From NCBI GenBank assembly GCA_943788005.1, contig CALSOP010000003.1, positions 194,690 through 258,689 on the forward strand: a DNA stretch of 64,000 nt. Direction: 5' to 3'. The DNA comes from an uncultured Gammaproteobacteria bacterium (lineage in GTDB: Bacteria; Pseudomonadota; Gammaproteobacteria; Eutrophobiales; Eutrophobiaceae). Under the pieces are notes generated by a model that was not told where the DNA came from, made no database searches, and was given only the letters and a program-made list of their open reading frames with translations. This document shows positions 39,006 to 49,744 of the stretch, in pieces (within the stretch, counting starts at the first letter, position 1; the number at the start of each line of letters is the position of its first letter). Position numbers and translations under genes: made by a program.

Positions 39006-39368
39006 ATGATGACAAGTAAAAGAAGTGTAGAACATACTGTGCGCGATATTCGTCGACGCACCCGTAAAAAATATTCAGCAGAAGAAAAAATTCGTATCGT
39101 ACTTGAAGGCTTACGTGGCGAAGAAAGCATCGCTGAGCTATGTCGCAAGGAAGGACTAAACCCAAATGTTTACTACCGTTGGTCGAAAGACTTTCTGGAG
39201 GCAGGTAAGAAACGTTTATCAGGCGATATCGTACGTGAAGCGACCTCAGATGAAGTCAAAGAACTGCGTGCTGAAACATCTGCGCTGAAAGAAACCTTAG
39301 GCGAAGTAGTCATGGAGAATCGGCTGCTTAAAAAAAGCGTGCTCGGGGATGGGGAGGACGATATATGA
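39006..39368 (+). CDS. IS3-family OrfA, copy 2
   Basis: Identical in protein sequence to the copy 1 OrfA (120 residues), including the A7 slippage run that precedes orfB. The intact frame within a region of broken genes is informative (see findings). Confidence 0.93.
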   Translation: MMTSKRSVEHTVRDIRRRTRKKYSAEEKIRIVLEGLRGEESIAELCRKEGLNPNVYYRWSKDFLEAGKKRLSGDIVREATSDEVKELRAETSALKETLGEVVMENRLLKKSVLGDGEDDI

Positions 39369-40363
39369 GGTACTTAGCATCGGATAAAGTCGAGATTATT
39401 CAACTGGTACAGAACTCAGATCTGTCGGTTCGACAAACGCTGACTCGGCTGGACATTCATAAGTCCACTTTTTACAACTGGCTCAAACGTTATGAAGAGA
39501 ATGGCGTTGATGGCTTGGAAGACAAGAAGCCGATTCCCCATGCGGTATGGAATAAAATCACCGAAGACCACTGTGAAGCCGTTATTGAGTTAGCCTTAGA
39601 GAAGCCTGATTTGTCTCCACGAGAGTTAGCCGTAAATTACACTGACAACAAGGCTTACTTCGTCTCAGAATCCACGGTGTACAGGCTGCTGAAAGAACAA
39701 GACTTAATTACCAGTCCGGCCTATATCCTGATGGAGGCCAGTGATAAGTTTCAACAGCCCACTACGCGCGTGAATGAGATGTGGCAAACGGATTTTACCT
39801 ATTTCAAGATTATCGGTTGGGGTTGGTATTACTTATCCACGGTATTAGATGATTACTCACGTTACATTATTGCCTGGCGTTTATGTACGGGCATGAGTAG
39901 CCGTGATGTCTCTGATACGCTGGATGACGCCTTACGCTTTACGGGACTTGATACAGTAAAGGTAAATCATAAACCGCGTTTACTCAGTGACAATGGCCCG
40001 TGTTATATCTCCGGTGAATTAGCCGATTACCTTGAAGAAAACGGTATGACGCACACTCGAGGTCGACCTTATCATCCACAAACACAAGGCAAGATAGAGC
40101 GCTGGCATCGTTCAATGAAGAATCAGATATTACTTCACCACTATTATTTCCCCGGGGAACTGGAGGAACAGTTGCAGCGTTTTGTGAGTTATTACAACCA
40201 TGAGCGTTATCATGAATCACTTGATAACCTGACACCGGCTGATGTCTTTTATGGGCGTGGCGAAGAAATACTAAGTCAACGAGAGCTAATCAAACAAAAC
40301 ACGTTAGCGATGAGACGACAAATGCATTACGATAAACAACAAGTGAAGCACATAACCTATTGA
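39365..40363 (+). CDS. IS3-family transposase OrfB, copy 2
   Basis: Identical to copy 1 OrfB (332 residues) with the complete D143-D209-E245 triad. It overlaps orfA by ATGA. Confidence 0.95.
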   Translation: MRYLASDKVEIIQLVQNSDLSVRQTLTRLDIHKSTFYNWLKRYEENGVDGLEDKKPIPHAVWNKITEDHCEAVIELALEKPDLSPRELAVNYTDNKAYFVSESTVYRLLKEQDLITSPAYILMEASDKFQQPTTRVNEMWQTDFTYFKIIGWGWYYLSTVLDDYSRYIIAWRLCTGMSSRDVSDTLDDALRFTGLDTVKVNHKPRLLSDNGPCYISGELADYLEENGMTHTRGRPYHPQTQGKIERWHRSMKNQILLHHYYFPGELEEQLQRFVSYYNHERYHESLDNLTPADVFYGRGEEILSQRELIKQNTLAMRRQMHYDKQQVKHITY

Positions 40364-40515
40364 TGAACTAATGTGTCTCTTAAATCAAACCGCTACCTGT
40401 CCAAAAGGTTTTGACGACGTACAAGGGTCTTAGGTAACATTGATTTCTGTTAAAAAAAGAAAAGACCAACAAAAAGCAGATATTTTCAATCGTCAACGCT
40501 AAACAACTAAATTTC

Positions 40516-42538
40516 ATGAGTCATCCATTAAAAGAAGCCGAGGTCAATACACACTTTTACTCGCAAAAGGATATTGATCGAGCATGGGATAATTTCCTTT
40601 GCTCCGGTCGTCTGTCGAAGGATCTGCCTGTACGTGACCTGATTGCTAGCTCATGGGGAACGCTGTCTATCTGAGGGCGTCAATCCTGAACAAACTGCAG
40701 CACCGCTATTGGCAACCGGAGGCACTCTGCATATTCTTCGCCAGAAAAATACGGACCTCATGAAATGTGCGCGGCCCAGTACTAGCTCAAACTAAAGTAT
40801 TTTTTACGCGATCTTGAGACAATATTAATACTGACTGACTATAATGGCGTTAACCTTGATGTCGTTGGAGATCCTAAGTGCGTTGAAAATGCTATCGGAA
40901 TTGGGATGGTACCTGGTAGCGGTTGGAAAGAAACGGTTTCCGGCTCAAATGCTGTAGGTACTGCCATGGCAACGGGCCATGCCGACGCAAGTCCACGGAG
41001 AAGAACACTTTATTCAAGGTTTTTAAACCCTGGACCTGTACCGCTGGAATCATCAGCGACCCATACGATAATCAGTTGCTCGGTGTGATCGATGTTTCTG
41101 GTTTATCACACACATTTGATAAATTCCATGTGCCCTTAGTCGTATCCTGGGCCAACCAGATTCAATTATCGCTCGCCAAAAACACATCTGAGCAATGGAA
41201 TATAATTAAAGAAAATAGCCAGTGTGATTTTAAAAATAGTCACCGAAATGCCGGAAAAATGTTATTTGATTCGCAAGGTAGGCTAATTGACCACTCTCAA
41301 AATGCCTCTTCGATACTCAGCTCACTTGGTATTGAATATGATCTTTCAATGAAATCTCGCTTGTCGCTAGAGCGATTTGGCGGAGACGAGATTATATATC
41401 CTCATGATACAGGCCTATGGCTGTCAAGTGACTGGATTGAACCTGTCAAAGAGAAAAACGAAATTGTAGGTTTTAAAATTGAACTACCTTCAAACAAACG
41501 ATCCTCACAACGAACAAGTGCACCTTCCAATATCGTAACGATTAAAAGCAACTCACAAGCTGACCCTTTTGAAAAAATATCGGGTCAGAGTGCCTCTGTT
41601 AAAGCCAGCATTGCAAAAGCAAGTAAAGCTGCCACCACTCCGCTTCCCGTTCTGTTATTGGGCGATACTGGTGTCGGAAAAGAAATGTTTGCCAGGGCCA
41701 TACATGAAGCGAGTAATTTCTCTAATGGTCCCTTTATTGACTTGAACTGTGGTGCCTTTACCAAAGATATTTTGAGTAGTGAATTATTTGGTCATGTCGA
41801 GGGCGCTTTTACTGGCGCCAAAAGAGGCGGCATGATGGGTAAGATTGAAGCTGCTAACGGTGGCACATTATTTTCTGGATGAGATTGGCGAAATGCCACT
41901 TGAGATTCAACCGGTTTTTCTCAGAGTATTACAAGAAAGAAAGATTCATCGTGTTGGTGCTATTGCACCAATTCCAGTCAACTTCAGACTCATTGCTGCT
42001 ACAAATTGTTACCTTAAACGAGAAGTCTCTGATGGTCTGTTTAGAAAAGATTTATTCTTTCGTTTGTCGACTGTTGCAATCGCGCTTGACCCCTCTATCC
42101 AGACGAAAAGACGATATTGAAGAAATCGCGCATATAGTCTTAAAAGAAATTCAAGATTCTCAAATAATTGTACCAAAACGATTATCTGCTTCCTTGATAA
42201 CGGCACTCTAAAAAACAGGGAATGGCCGGGGTAATATTAGAGAGTTAGTAAACGTAATTGAATGCATGTGTTATATGTCTTCAAACGAGACCTTAACTAC
42301 AGAGGACTTACCTGCGGGCTATCAACCCGGTGAAATCTCTTGTTAGCGGGATTTTCCCCTGATCAAAACCAATCTTCTCAGTCTCTATCGAATCTGGATA
42401 TTGCCGAACAACAAGCAATTGAGAATGCTATTAATGAATTCAGTGGCAACATTACCCAAGCAGCAAAAAAATCTGGGTATAGCGAAAGGAACTTTATATC
42501 GTAAGATGAAGAAATATAATTTAGAGAATCCTCGCTAA
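40516..42538 (+). pseudogene. Decayed sigma-54-dependent activator (AcoR/AcxR type), many frameshifts
   Basis: Pieces in all three frames line up in order. The start is MSHPLKEAEVNTHFYSQ and DLIASSW. A GAF sensor part follows (LILTDYNGVNLDVVGD, IGIGMVPGSGWKETVSGSNA, KPWTCTAGIISDPYDNQLLG). The AAA+ domain carries LLLGDTGVGKEMFARAIHEA, the sigma-54 contact GAFTGAKRGG and LFLDEIGEMPLEIQPVFLR. GNIRELVNVIE and a Fis-type HTH (NITQAAKK, LGIAKGTLYRKMKKY) end it at 42538. At least seven breaks are needed and nearly all are single extra bases. AcoR-like activators control acetoin and acetone-carboxylase operons, so it may once have driven the carboxylase cluster. Confidence 0.85.
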
Positions 42539-42630
42539 CGTTATAGAATCCTGATTGCAAAACGATAAAAATCATTTCAATTCTGTATTACGTTTTCCAT
42601 CTGTTCCATTTCAATCTGTAATCTGAAACA

Positions 42631-43619
42631 TTACTCAATATCAACTAGTACCACCCCGTAAAAACCAGCTTTTTCAATTCGTTGATGCGCGGCAGCAACA
42701 TTTTCAAGAGGTTCACGATACGCAATTCGATGTTGTAACATACCCCCATCCAATAATTCGGTGATATCTTCGATAGCATCGTCCTTGGCAGACTCAGGCA
42801 TGGCATAGACCAAGACCGTTCGTATGGTCAGGTCCATGAACAACATACGTCTAAAGGGTAATGTAGGTTCGGCTACTCGCATTGAGGCATAGGTTGCTAT
42901 TGTTGCGCCTGTACTAGCCGGCATCAAGTAATACGGGCAGGTTGCCACCAAACTCTCCATCCACTATATGTTCTACACCTTTTCCTGCGGTCAGATCAGC
43001 TACGGTGCTCAGTAATTCTTCACCCTGATGAGGACAAACAGCATCGGCACCGGCAGCATAACAATGCGCCTCTGCCTCGGGATTACTAGCGGTGGCTATA
43101 ACCGTTGCACCGGCATATTTGGCCCATTGAATGGCATAATGACCTACTCTCCCTGCACCACCAGTCACAAGAAGGGTCTGTCCATCTACTGAGCCATCAG
43201 CAAAAACACAGCGGTGAGCAGTCATTGCCGGTATACCCATACAGGCACCCACTTCAAAACCAACACTGTCGGGCAACCAAACTGCACGGCTAGAGTCCAC
43301 TGAGACATACTCGGCAGCTGTACCGAAACGCCGACCATACTGGGCCTGATAGACCCATACCCGCTCACCAATTCTTGATGCAGGAACGCCACGCCCTACC
43401 GCCTCAATAACTCCAGCACCGTCACTATGAGGAATAATAAAACCATCATTTAAAAGGTCAGGAAAACCTCCATCACGTTTTTTTTACATCAGAAGGATTT
43501 ACCGCAGAACAACTCAAGCGGACTAAGACTTCGCCGTGCTCTGGCTTTGGTGTATCAACTTCAATAATTTCCAACACCTTATCTGCTGGACCCATAGTTT
43601 TAAACACCGCTGCCTTCAT
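42631..43619 (-). pseudogene. Zinc-independent quinone oxidoreductase-like (MDR) protein, two frameshifts
   Basis: Start MKAAVFKTMGPADKVLEIIE at 43619, then a stop after SAVNPSDVKKT. The shifted frame continues RDGGFPDLLNDGFIIPHSDG through LLVTGGAGRVGHYAIQWAKY (Rossmann motif) to LPVLLDAG. The last frame holds TGATIATYASMRVAEP to the stop at 42631. The 989-bp span is 329 codons plus two bases. One extra base is in a run of eight T at about 43481-43488 and the other is near 42937. Family: NADPH:quinone reductase/zeta-crystallin-like. Confidence 0.8.
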
Positions 43620-43655
43620 TGAATACCTCTCATTATTTTATAATCCTGTTAAGCC

Positions 43656-44921
43656 TTACTGTATTCGACGCATAACAGATACACAGTTTGTCACACCTGA
43701 ACCACCAATGTTAACTGTCATTGCAAGCTCCGGCTGTCCTTTCGCTGCTACCCCAATCGGTGCGCCGGTTAATTGCTTATACATAAGTGCATGCATCGAT
43801 GCTCCTGTTGCACCAACGGGATGCCCTTTAGATTTGAGACCACCAGACAGATTTATTGGACAATCACTATCGACATCATATTTTCCATCAATAAAATCAT
43901 AGCCGGCACGGCCTTGTTCTGATAAACCCATTGCTTCTGCACACAGCATTTGATTGATTGTGAAACAATCGTGGACTTCAGCCAGGTCCATATCTGTAAC
44001 TTTAACTCCCGCCTCGGTACAAGCTTGTTGTACAGCGTGCTTAGCCGCTTGTAACTCATGAAGAGTTTCCTTGCGTTGACTCATCATCATCCGTTGGGTC
44101 ACATGACCGATACCAGAGAGTTCAACAGCATGCTTAAAGTTCGCTTTAGCATTATCAGTTGATGTCAGCACAACTGCTGCTGCGCCATCAGAAATTAATG
44201 AACAATCATGTAACCTTAGTGGTGCAGCAATCATTGGATTACTACCTTTACCAGAATCAGGTAAATTCATAATGGCCTCTGCTGTCACTAATTGATTTTT
44301 ATCCGGTAAACTTCCAGGACCAAAGTGAGCCATAGGATTTTGAATACCATTGCGATAATTCTGCGCAGCGACATGGGCGAACATACTTCGAAGTTCTTCG
44401 TCACTCATACCATGTTTTGCTTGATAGGCTTTGGCAAGCTCTCCAAACAACCCTGGAAAAGTAACGCCCATAGAACCTTCATCAGGCCAGTATGAACTAC
44501 ACGCCAATGCATGCGTTACGCCTTTCGTATCGAGTAAACTCATCTTCTCAACACCGAGCGCAAGTACATTTTTAAATCGTCCGCTTGCGACTGCATAGGC
44601 TGCGTTATAAATAGCTACTGAAGATGTCGCACAAGCCGCTTCTGTTCTTGTTGTTGGCTTGTAAAGTAAACCCTGAGGATCTATTTCCAGCGCTAAAGGA
44701 CCAACATGTTCCTGATTAACAAACAATGAAGGTGAACATGAACCTAGCCAGATTGCATCAATGTCCTTTGCCTCTAGACCGGCATCGGCAATCGCACCTG
44801 CGCCAGCTTCTACAATTAGTTCATAAAATGATTTTAGATCTTCTACTTCACCTGTTTCTCTATCACGCTTAACAAACGCACCAAATTTTGTATTGTGTGC
44901 ACCTACTATACTAATATCCAT
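43656..44921 (-). CDS. SCP2/SCPx-type thiolase (acetyl-CoA acyltransferase)
   Basis: A 421-residue thiolase of the SCP2 type: EAACATSSVAIYNAAYAVAS with the nucleophilic Cys at about 97, HDCFTINQMLCAEAMG and GGLKSKGHPVGATG. It would cleave the 3-oxoacyl-CoA made by the ligase, releasing acetyl- or propionyl-CoA and the shorter acyl-CoA. It follows the ligase by about 70 bp on the carboxylase strand, completing a carboxylation-activation-thiolysis set. It is the first intact gene after the decayed stretch. Confidence 0.9.
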   Translation of the reverse strand: MDISIVGAHNTKFGAFVKRDRETGEVEDLKSFYELIVEAGAGAIADAGLEAKDIDAIWLGSCSPSLFVNQEHVGPLALEIDPQGLLYKPTTRTEAACATSSVAIYNAAYAVASGRFKNVLALGVEKMSLLDTKGVTHALACSSYWPDEGSMGVTFPGLFGELAKAYQAKHGMSDEELRSMFAHVAAQNYRNGIQNPMAHFGPGSLPDKNQLVTAEAIMNLPDSGKGSNPMIAAPLRLHDCSLISDGAAAVVLTSTDNAKANFKHAVELSGIGHVTQRMMMSQRKETLHELQAAKHAVQQACTEAGVKVTDMDLAEVHDCFTINQMLCAEAMGLSEQGRAGYDFIDGKYDVDSDCPINLSGGLKSKGHPVGATGASMHALMYKQLTGAPIGVAAKGQPELAMTVNIGGSGVTNCVSVMRRIQ

Positions 44922-44993
44922 CGAGCTTTCCTCTCCACATAGAAACGTGGAATAAAATTGTAAAAATAATAATGATATGACTAAAACTTGAAT

Positions 44994-46559
44994 TTATATT
45001 TTGCGACCGACCTTGTCCCAAAAATATTTACGAATTTCTTTTTTCAACACTTTACCAACGGGGCTGCGTGGCAATTCATCCCAAATTAATATTTCTTTAG
45101 GTGATTTAACACTACCTAACTTCTGTTTACAAAGTGCAATAATTTCTTGTGTATCAAGTCTAACTTCAGGATCCTTTAATTCAACTACGGCGGTGACTTG
45201 CTCACCCCATTTTTCATTAGGGATACCTATAACGGCACAATCTTTTATTGACGGGTGCCCCCATATAAGTTGTTCAATCTCTCCAGGATAGACATTAAAA
45301 CCACCAGAAATAATCATGTCGCGTTTACGGTCAACTATCGATAGATACCCATCATTATCGAAGACACCAACATCGCCGGTTTTTTGCCAACCACCCACAC
45401 GAATTTCATTTGTTGCATCAGGATTGTTGAAATAACAACGCATGAGTAAATCACCTTTAACAGCAATCTCACCTTCTTCCCCTGCAGGAAGAATATTCGC
45501 GTCATCATCCAAGATTGTAAGTTCAATTTGCGGCGCCACTTTACCACAGGAACGAATCTTGGAAAAATCACCCGTTGCAACCGCATCAGCATGATCTTCA
45601 GCAGAAAGAAAAGTACAAACCATCGGTGACTCTGCCTGACCATAACTTTGAACCATAACGGGCCCAAAAACATCTATCGCTTCTTTAAGCTTTTCTACTG
45701 ACATCGGTGCAGCGGCATACCAAAAATAGCGCAAGCTTGAATAGTCATAATTCTTAACACCTTCATGTGCCAATAACATATAAATTGCGGTTGGCGGTAG
45801 AAACAAGTGCGTAACTTTATATTTTTCAATAACGGATAATAAAACATCTGGAATCATGCCTTCCATAACAATGATGTTTGAACCTTGTAGAATAGGTGCA
45901 AATGATGCTACGCCAGCCGCATGTGTCATTGGCGCACTAACGAGATAAGTGGACGTAATATCAGGTTCTGGCATTAGTTCCATCTGAATGGACACCATAG
46001 ACTGCCAGGTTAAATAACCCCACTCTGCTAGTTTAGATTCACCTGTTGTGCCACCCGTAGAAAACAAACTAATTAATTCAGGGTCGTCTCCCTTTGCTAG
46101 TTTTTCTTCTTGTGTTTGATCAATTTTGTCGCTCAACGTTTCAATATTAACCTTTGCTATTTCTTTACCGGTAAATGACAAGCAACAATCATCTTTGTAT
46201 TGATTACCAAGTTCAGGGTTAGAAGCAAGGATGTTCGAATCAACAAAAAGCAATCTTGTATCAGATTTTTTGAGTAGCTTTAAATTTGCTTCGAGGGTAT
46301 TACGAACATTAAGCGGCAACCAGATTGCGCCTATTTGTGAGATAGCAAAAATACAGCAATAGGCTGCAACAGAATTTGGCGCATAAGTCGCAATAACATC
46401 CTGCTCTTTAACGCCCTTTTCTTTTAATTGCACCGCGATGTGTTGTGCCACATTAAAGACTTCTTGATAACTCAGTGACAGCTCATTATCGATATCAATA
46501 AATTTTGCACCGCCTTCAATAAAGGAGGAACTACGTTCGAGAAAATCGATAATACGCAT
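44994..46559 (-). CDS. bal: AMP-forming acyl-CoA ligase (benzoylacetate-CoA ligase-like)
   Basis: The 521-residue ANL enzyme has the phosphate loop FSTGGTTGESKLAEW (a variant of the usual SGTTGxPKG), YGQAESPMV, GGWQKTGDVGVFDNDGYL and the A8-A10 region RDMIISGGFNVYPGEIE and PRSPVGKVLKKEIR. Its catalytic Lys is in GKVLKK. Its place directly after the five carboxylase genes equals that of benzoylacetate-CoA ligase in the acetophenone cluster of Aromatoleum aromaticum. The true 3-oxoacid substrate is not shown by the sequence. Confidence 0.75.
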   Translation of the reverse strand: MRIIDFLERSSSFIEGGAKFIDIDNELSLSYQEVFNVAQHIAVQLKEKGVKEQDVIATYAPNSVAAYCCIFAISQIGAIWLPLNVRNTLEANLKLLKKSDTRLLFVDSNILASNPELGNQYKDDCCLSFTGKEIAKVNIETLSDKIDQTQEEKLAKGDDPELISLFSTGGTTGESKLAEWGYLTWQSMVSIQMELMPEPDITSTYLVSAPMTHAAGVASFAPILQGSNIIVMEGMIPDVLLSVIEKYKVTHLFLPPTAIYMLLAHEGVKNYDYSSLRYFWYAAAPMSVEKLKEAIDVFGPVMVQSYGQAESPMVCTFLSAEDHADAVATGDFSKIRSCGKVAPQIELTILDDDANILPAGEEGEIAVKGDLLMRCYFNNPDATNEIRVGGWQKTGDVGVFDNDGYLSIVDRKRDMIISGGFNVYPGEIEQLIWGHPSIKDCAVIGIPNEKWGEQVTAVVELKDPEVRLDTQEIIALCKQKLGSVKSPKEILIWDELPRSPVGKVLKKEIRKYFWDKVGRKI

Positions 46560-46589
46560 TTAAACTCCCAAGCAGAACTCGCTCTGCTG

Positions 46590-47447
46590 CTAAGCTCTTA
46601 AACTTGAAAGTGTATCAAGAACTAACTCAGGTGTTGTGTCTTCAGGAATCGTTAAATAATTAAAACCATTTACAGCTGGAGAAACAGTCTGCTTCGCTTC
46701 CCATAATGGTTTGGAAATATCTCTACCCTGAGAACTTTCAGCCACAGAACAGCCAGCCGGAACGATAGAAAAATTCACATCATCCGGGACATTAAAGCCA
46801 TCATTTGAAAATGGCAGATGCATACCAACTGACCAACGATAATGTTTAGCAACATTATATATGGGTTGATACCAGGACAATTCTTCTGTACTCCCGGGCA
46901 TAGAATCGGAATCTTCTCGCATCAAGACACCAGAGAGGTCTACTTCACTAAAATATCTTAGATAGTCAGCTACATACATTGCTGCAGTATCTATGTGAGC
47001 CTCTTCCGGCTCAACATCGACACTATTAGCTGCCTTATTAGCCTTGATGAGCAAAGCACGTGGTGAAGGCATCACTAATACTATAGGTACTGAACCACCG
47101 TAATTATTACTTATCGCCGTCAGTACTTCTGCTAATAATTCACGTGGAGCATAGGCTTCCAACATAGCCTTAGCTGCAACAGTAATACGCTTCTTACCTG
47201 CCATCGATGGAATCGCTTCTTCATCTTCGAGCATCCAATGATGAAAAAGATCCCATATATCTATGACAACGACATCTGCATTAACTAGGCCATGCGCTTG
47301 TCCATAAAAAGACATATAAGACGCCGGGTTTGCCCATGGATTCTCTCCCTCTGCCAATAACAACTTCTTGGTATAGGCATTGAAGTCTATCCAAAGTTTT
47401 TGAGTTCCCTCTCCTTCAGATAAATATTTAACTAAATCTATTGCCAT
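46590..47447 (-). CDS. apc5: Acetophenone-carboxylase-like subunit 5 (epsilon)
   Basis: A 285-residue cytosolic protein with no motif I can name (LWIDFNAYTKKLLLAEG, VVVIDIWDLFHHWML, IVLVMPSPRALL). Its size of about 31 kDa and its place as the fifth gene after two HyuA-like subunits, a small zinc protein and a HyuB-like subunit match Apc5 of acetophenone carboxylase (34 kDa), a subunit absent from the three-subunit acetone carboxylases. It starts 2 bp after the previous stop, so the operon is tight. The assignment rests mostly on position and size. Confidence 0.65.
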   Translation of the reverse strand: MAIDLVKYLSEGEGTQKLWIDFNAYTKKLLLAEGENPWANPASYMSFYGQAHGLVNADVVVIDIWDLFHHWMLEDEEAIPSMAGKKRITVAAKAMLEAYAPRELLAEVLTAISNNYGGSVPIVLVMPSPRALLIKANKAANSVDVEPEEAHIDTAAMYVADYLRYFSEVDLSGVLMREDSDSMPGSTEELSWYQPIYNVAKHYRWSVGMHLPFSNDGFNVPDDVNFSIVPAGCSVAESSQGRDISKPLWEAKQTVSPAVNGFNYLTIPEDTTPELVLDTLSSLRA

Positions 47448-47449
47448 AC

Positions 47450-49729
47450 TTAGGTACGTTTATCCTTAGCTTCTACACCTGCTACCTTTCTAACGGCTTC
47501 AAGCTCTTCCTCGAGTTTCCTAATTTCAACATCTTTGGGATGTTCAAAATAAACTGGTCCTGGGTTGTTAGGATCACGTTTATCATCAGGGCTACCTGCA
47601 TAAACCGTACTCAGATCGCTATTCCATGAACCATAAAACGGGATGTCTTTTGGTGGCACATCTTTCACGTGTTTCTTGACAAACTCAGCATAGGGCACAC
47701 CTTGTTTCTTACGCTGTTCTCTATAAGCAGCACGCAGTTTTTTGGTTCCTTCTTCATCAACGACCAATGTATCTTCATCAAATTCAACTTTATAAAGCTT
47801 TTTTGCCCACTCAGGAGTCGTCAAGCGTTCTTCGATATCTTTAATAACTAAGGCAGGATCGCGTTCCAATGGATCACCATAACCACCACCAGAGCCTTGA
47901 GAGATCATATACAATTCACCGCGTTTCGATATTGAGAAACCCATGCCCATATGATGTGAGGTGTAGTTAGCACCTTCATAAGGCCGTTCATTCATCGTTT
48001 CTTCTATTGAATGTTTAAATTTTTCTGGGTTTTTAAGCATCTCTTCATAAACATCTACGCCTGTTACTTTACATAACGGGTATGCGCCAGGTGCATAACC
48101 ACCAAACAGACCTGATAGTGATGGAACTTTAGAACCAACACATGTGGTCATAAAACCCCACTGATCACTATCTTTGGTAGCAACCATTTGTGTATAACCC
48201 ATGCCACCGCGATACTTACCAGGTGCTTGTGTATTGGTTGTCATTTTTTTCGAGACTAACTGTAAGAAAGGTACGTCTTCTTCGTTCATCTCTTGCTCAC
48301 CAATATCTGCCATGGATGCAAAGATAGGTGCCAAAGCATGCTCACCGTCCATGTCCATACGCGCACCACCGCCCATACCATTTAGATCAGCGCAAAGGTT
48401 ACCGAGCATCTCGCCATGTTGGCTGACACCACCCCAAATATAAGTACAGATCATATTAAACCAAGGCGCTAATACACGCGTGTATTTAACCGGCACACTA
48501 TATAGAAATTTCGCAGTCGCTTGTTGTGCAACAGTGAAAGATAAAAAGATAGACATCAAACTCTGAGAGTTTGGCGCATCGACACTCGCATTAACAATAG
48601 AATACGGTGGTGTAATCACTTCTATAGGGGCGAAACCCGCCTGGCCACGTGGTAAATCTGGCCAAATGTGGTTGAGAAATGCCTGAGACATCATTCCCTT
48701 ACAACCGGGTATAGCAGTATTGATTGCACGGTTAGTGATTTCTGGGCTTGATCCCCTCAAATCGAATATCAATCGGTCACCTTTTTTAGTCAAGGTACAA
48801 TTCAATTTAATTAATGCGTTTTCACGTAGTGTGCTGTCCATCGTACAGTAGGTACGCACCGTCATATCAGGCCATTCCTTGATGCGACGTCGTACTTCAG
48901 CCATGACATTATCATTGGTACTACGTAGACATGCGGCTAAAGCTTCAGGACCGTCTATTGCCAATATTTCTCTGAGGCGCTTTTCAAGTCGCATACAAGC
49001 GAAGAGTTTTACCTTCATATCTTCGTATTGTAGTTTTGGCTCACGTACTGAATTCTGCAAGAAGGTTAGTAGATCTCTTTTGATTTCATAGTTTTCTACC
49101 ACTCTGAAAGGAGACATCTTCAGACCTTCATCAAACGGTGTTTCTGCCATTGATGGCATACCACCAGGCTCAATAGCACCGTTCTCACCTTCATGTACAG
49201 TGGATGCCACCCAGGCAATGAGTTCGCCTTCATGAAAGATAGGCATAATCATACTTTGATCAGTGTTATGTACATTACCGTAACGCGAATCATTGTGAAT
49301 AAAGCCATCACCTTGCTTCAAACCAACTGTGTGTTCATTAATCCAGTTCTTAATAATAAATTTAATCGGATGGTGAACTACAACATTAAAGATAAGTACA
49401 CCACCTGCACTACCGATGGTTAAATCGCCCGAGGCTGAGTAGATACCAGTGATGACATCGCCCCATTTTGCACCCGGTGCTGCACCCATTTGCTCAAGCA
49501 TTTCATAACTTTCGTCGCAAGCAGATTGCATACGGTCACGTATCGAAGCCATTTGGTGTGGGTCATTAAATTTCTTTACAGCCTCTGCTTCATAATCTGT
49601 AATCGGCATGATGTCATGCGACTGCATAATCTCCTGATCAGGCCCGAGGAATAAAGTCGTTTCCTTTAGAAATTTTTTAATTAATTCCTGATCTTCAAGA
49701 ACAGCTTCTGCACTAAGTTTATCGTTCAT
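47450..49729 (-). CDS. apc4: Acetophenone-carboxylase-like subunit 4 (HyuB/hydantoinase-B fold)
   Basis: A 759-residue hydantoinase-B-family protein. Visible are MESCD-like RMQSACDESYEMLEQMG, AGGVLIFNVVVHHPIKFIIK, HNDSRYGNVHNTDQSM, IFDLRGSSPEITNRAINTAI and the C-terminal RGGMGYTQMV with GGGYGDPLERDP. In ketone carboxylases this subunit carries the carboxylation site. The C-terminal extension beyond the HyuB core (about 680-759) is charged. It lies 15 bp after apc3. Confidence 0.8.
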   Translation of the reverse strand: MNDKLSAEAVLEDQELIKKFLKETTLFLGPDQEIMQSHDIMPITDYEAEAVKKFNDPHQMASIRDRMQSACDESYEMLEQMGAAPGAKWGDVITGIYSASGDLTIGSAGGVLIFNVVVHHPIKFIIKNWINEHTVGLKQGDGFIHNDSRYGNVHNTDQSMIMPIFHEGELIAWVASTVHEGENGAIEPGGMPSMAETPFDEGLKMSPFRVVENYEIKRDLLTFLQNSVREPKLQYEDMKVKLFACMRLEKRLREILAIDGPEALAACLRSTNDNVMAEVRRRIKEWPDMTVRTYCTMDSTLRENALIKLNCTLTKKGDRLIFDLRGSSPEITNRAINTAIPGCKGMMSQAFLNHIWPDLPRGQAGFAPIEVITPPYSIVNASVDAPNSQSLMSIFLSFTVAQQATAKFLYSVPVKYTRVLAPWFNMICTYIWGGVSQHGEMLGNLCADLNGMGGGARMDMDGEHALAPIFASMADIGEQEMNEEDVPFLQLVSKKMTTNTQAPGKYRGGMGYTQMVATKDSDQWGFMTTCVGSKVPSLSGLFGGYAPGAYPLCKVTGVDVYEEMLKNPEKFKHSIEETMNERPYEGANYTSHHMGMGFSISKRGELYMISQGSGGGYGDPLERDPALVIKDIEERLTTPEWAKKLYKVEFDEDTLVVDEEGTKKLRAAYREQRKKQGVPYAEFVKKHVKDVPPKDIPFYGSWNSDLSTVYAGSPDDKRDPNNPGPVYFEHPKDVEIRKLEEELEAVRKVAGVEAKDKRT

Positions 49730-49744
49730 AGTTTTATTACCTCG

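Larger units (their letters stand above)
38923..40423 (+). mobile_element. IS3-family insertion sequence, copy 2 (1501 bp, intact, inverted relative to copies 1 and 3)
   Basis: It begins TGTACCCCGTCAGCACC after flank TTATAT and ends GACGACGTACA before AGGGTC. The length equals copy 1, and the two differ by only one or so bases outside the genes (TGATTCTCT versus TGATTGTCT). The flanks show no target duplication. It sits between scoA and a decayed sigma-54 activator gene. Confidence 0.95.
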
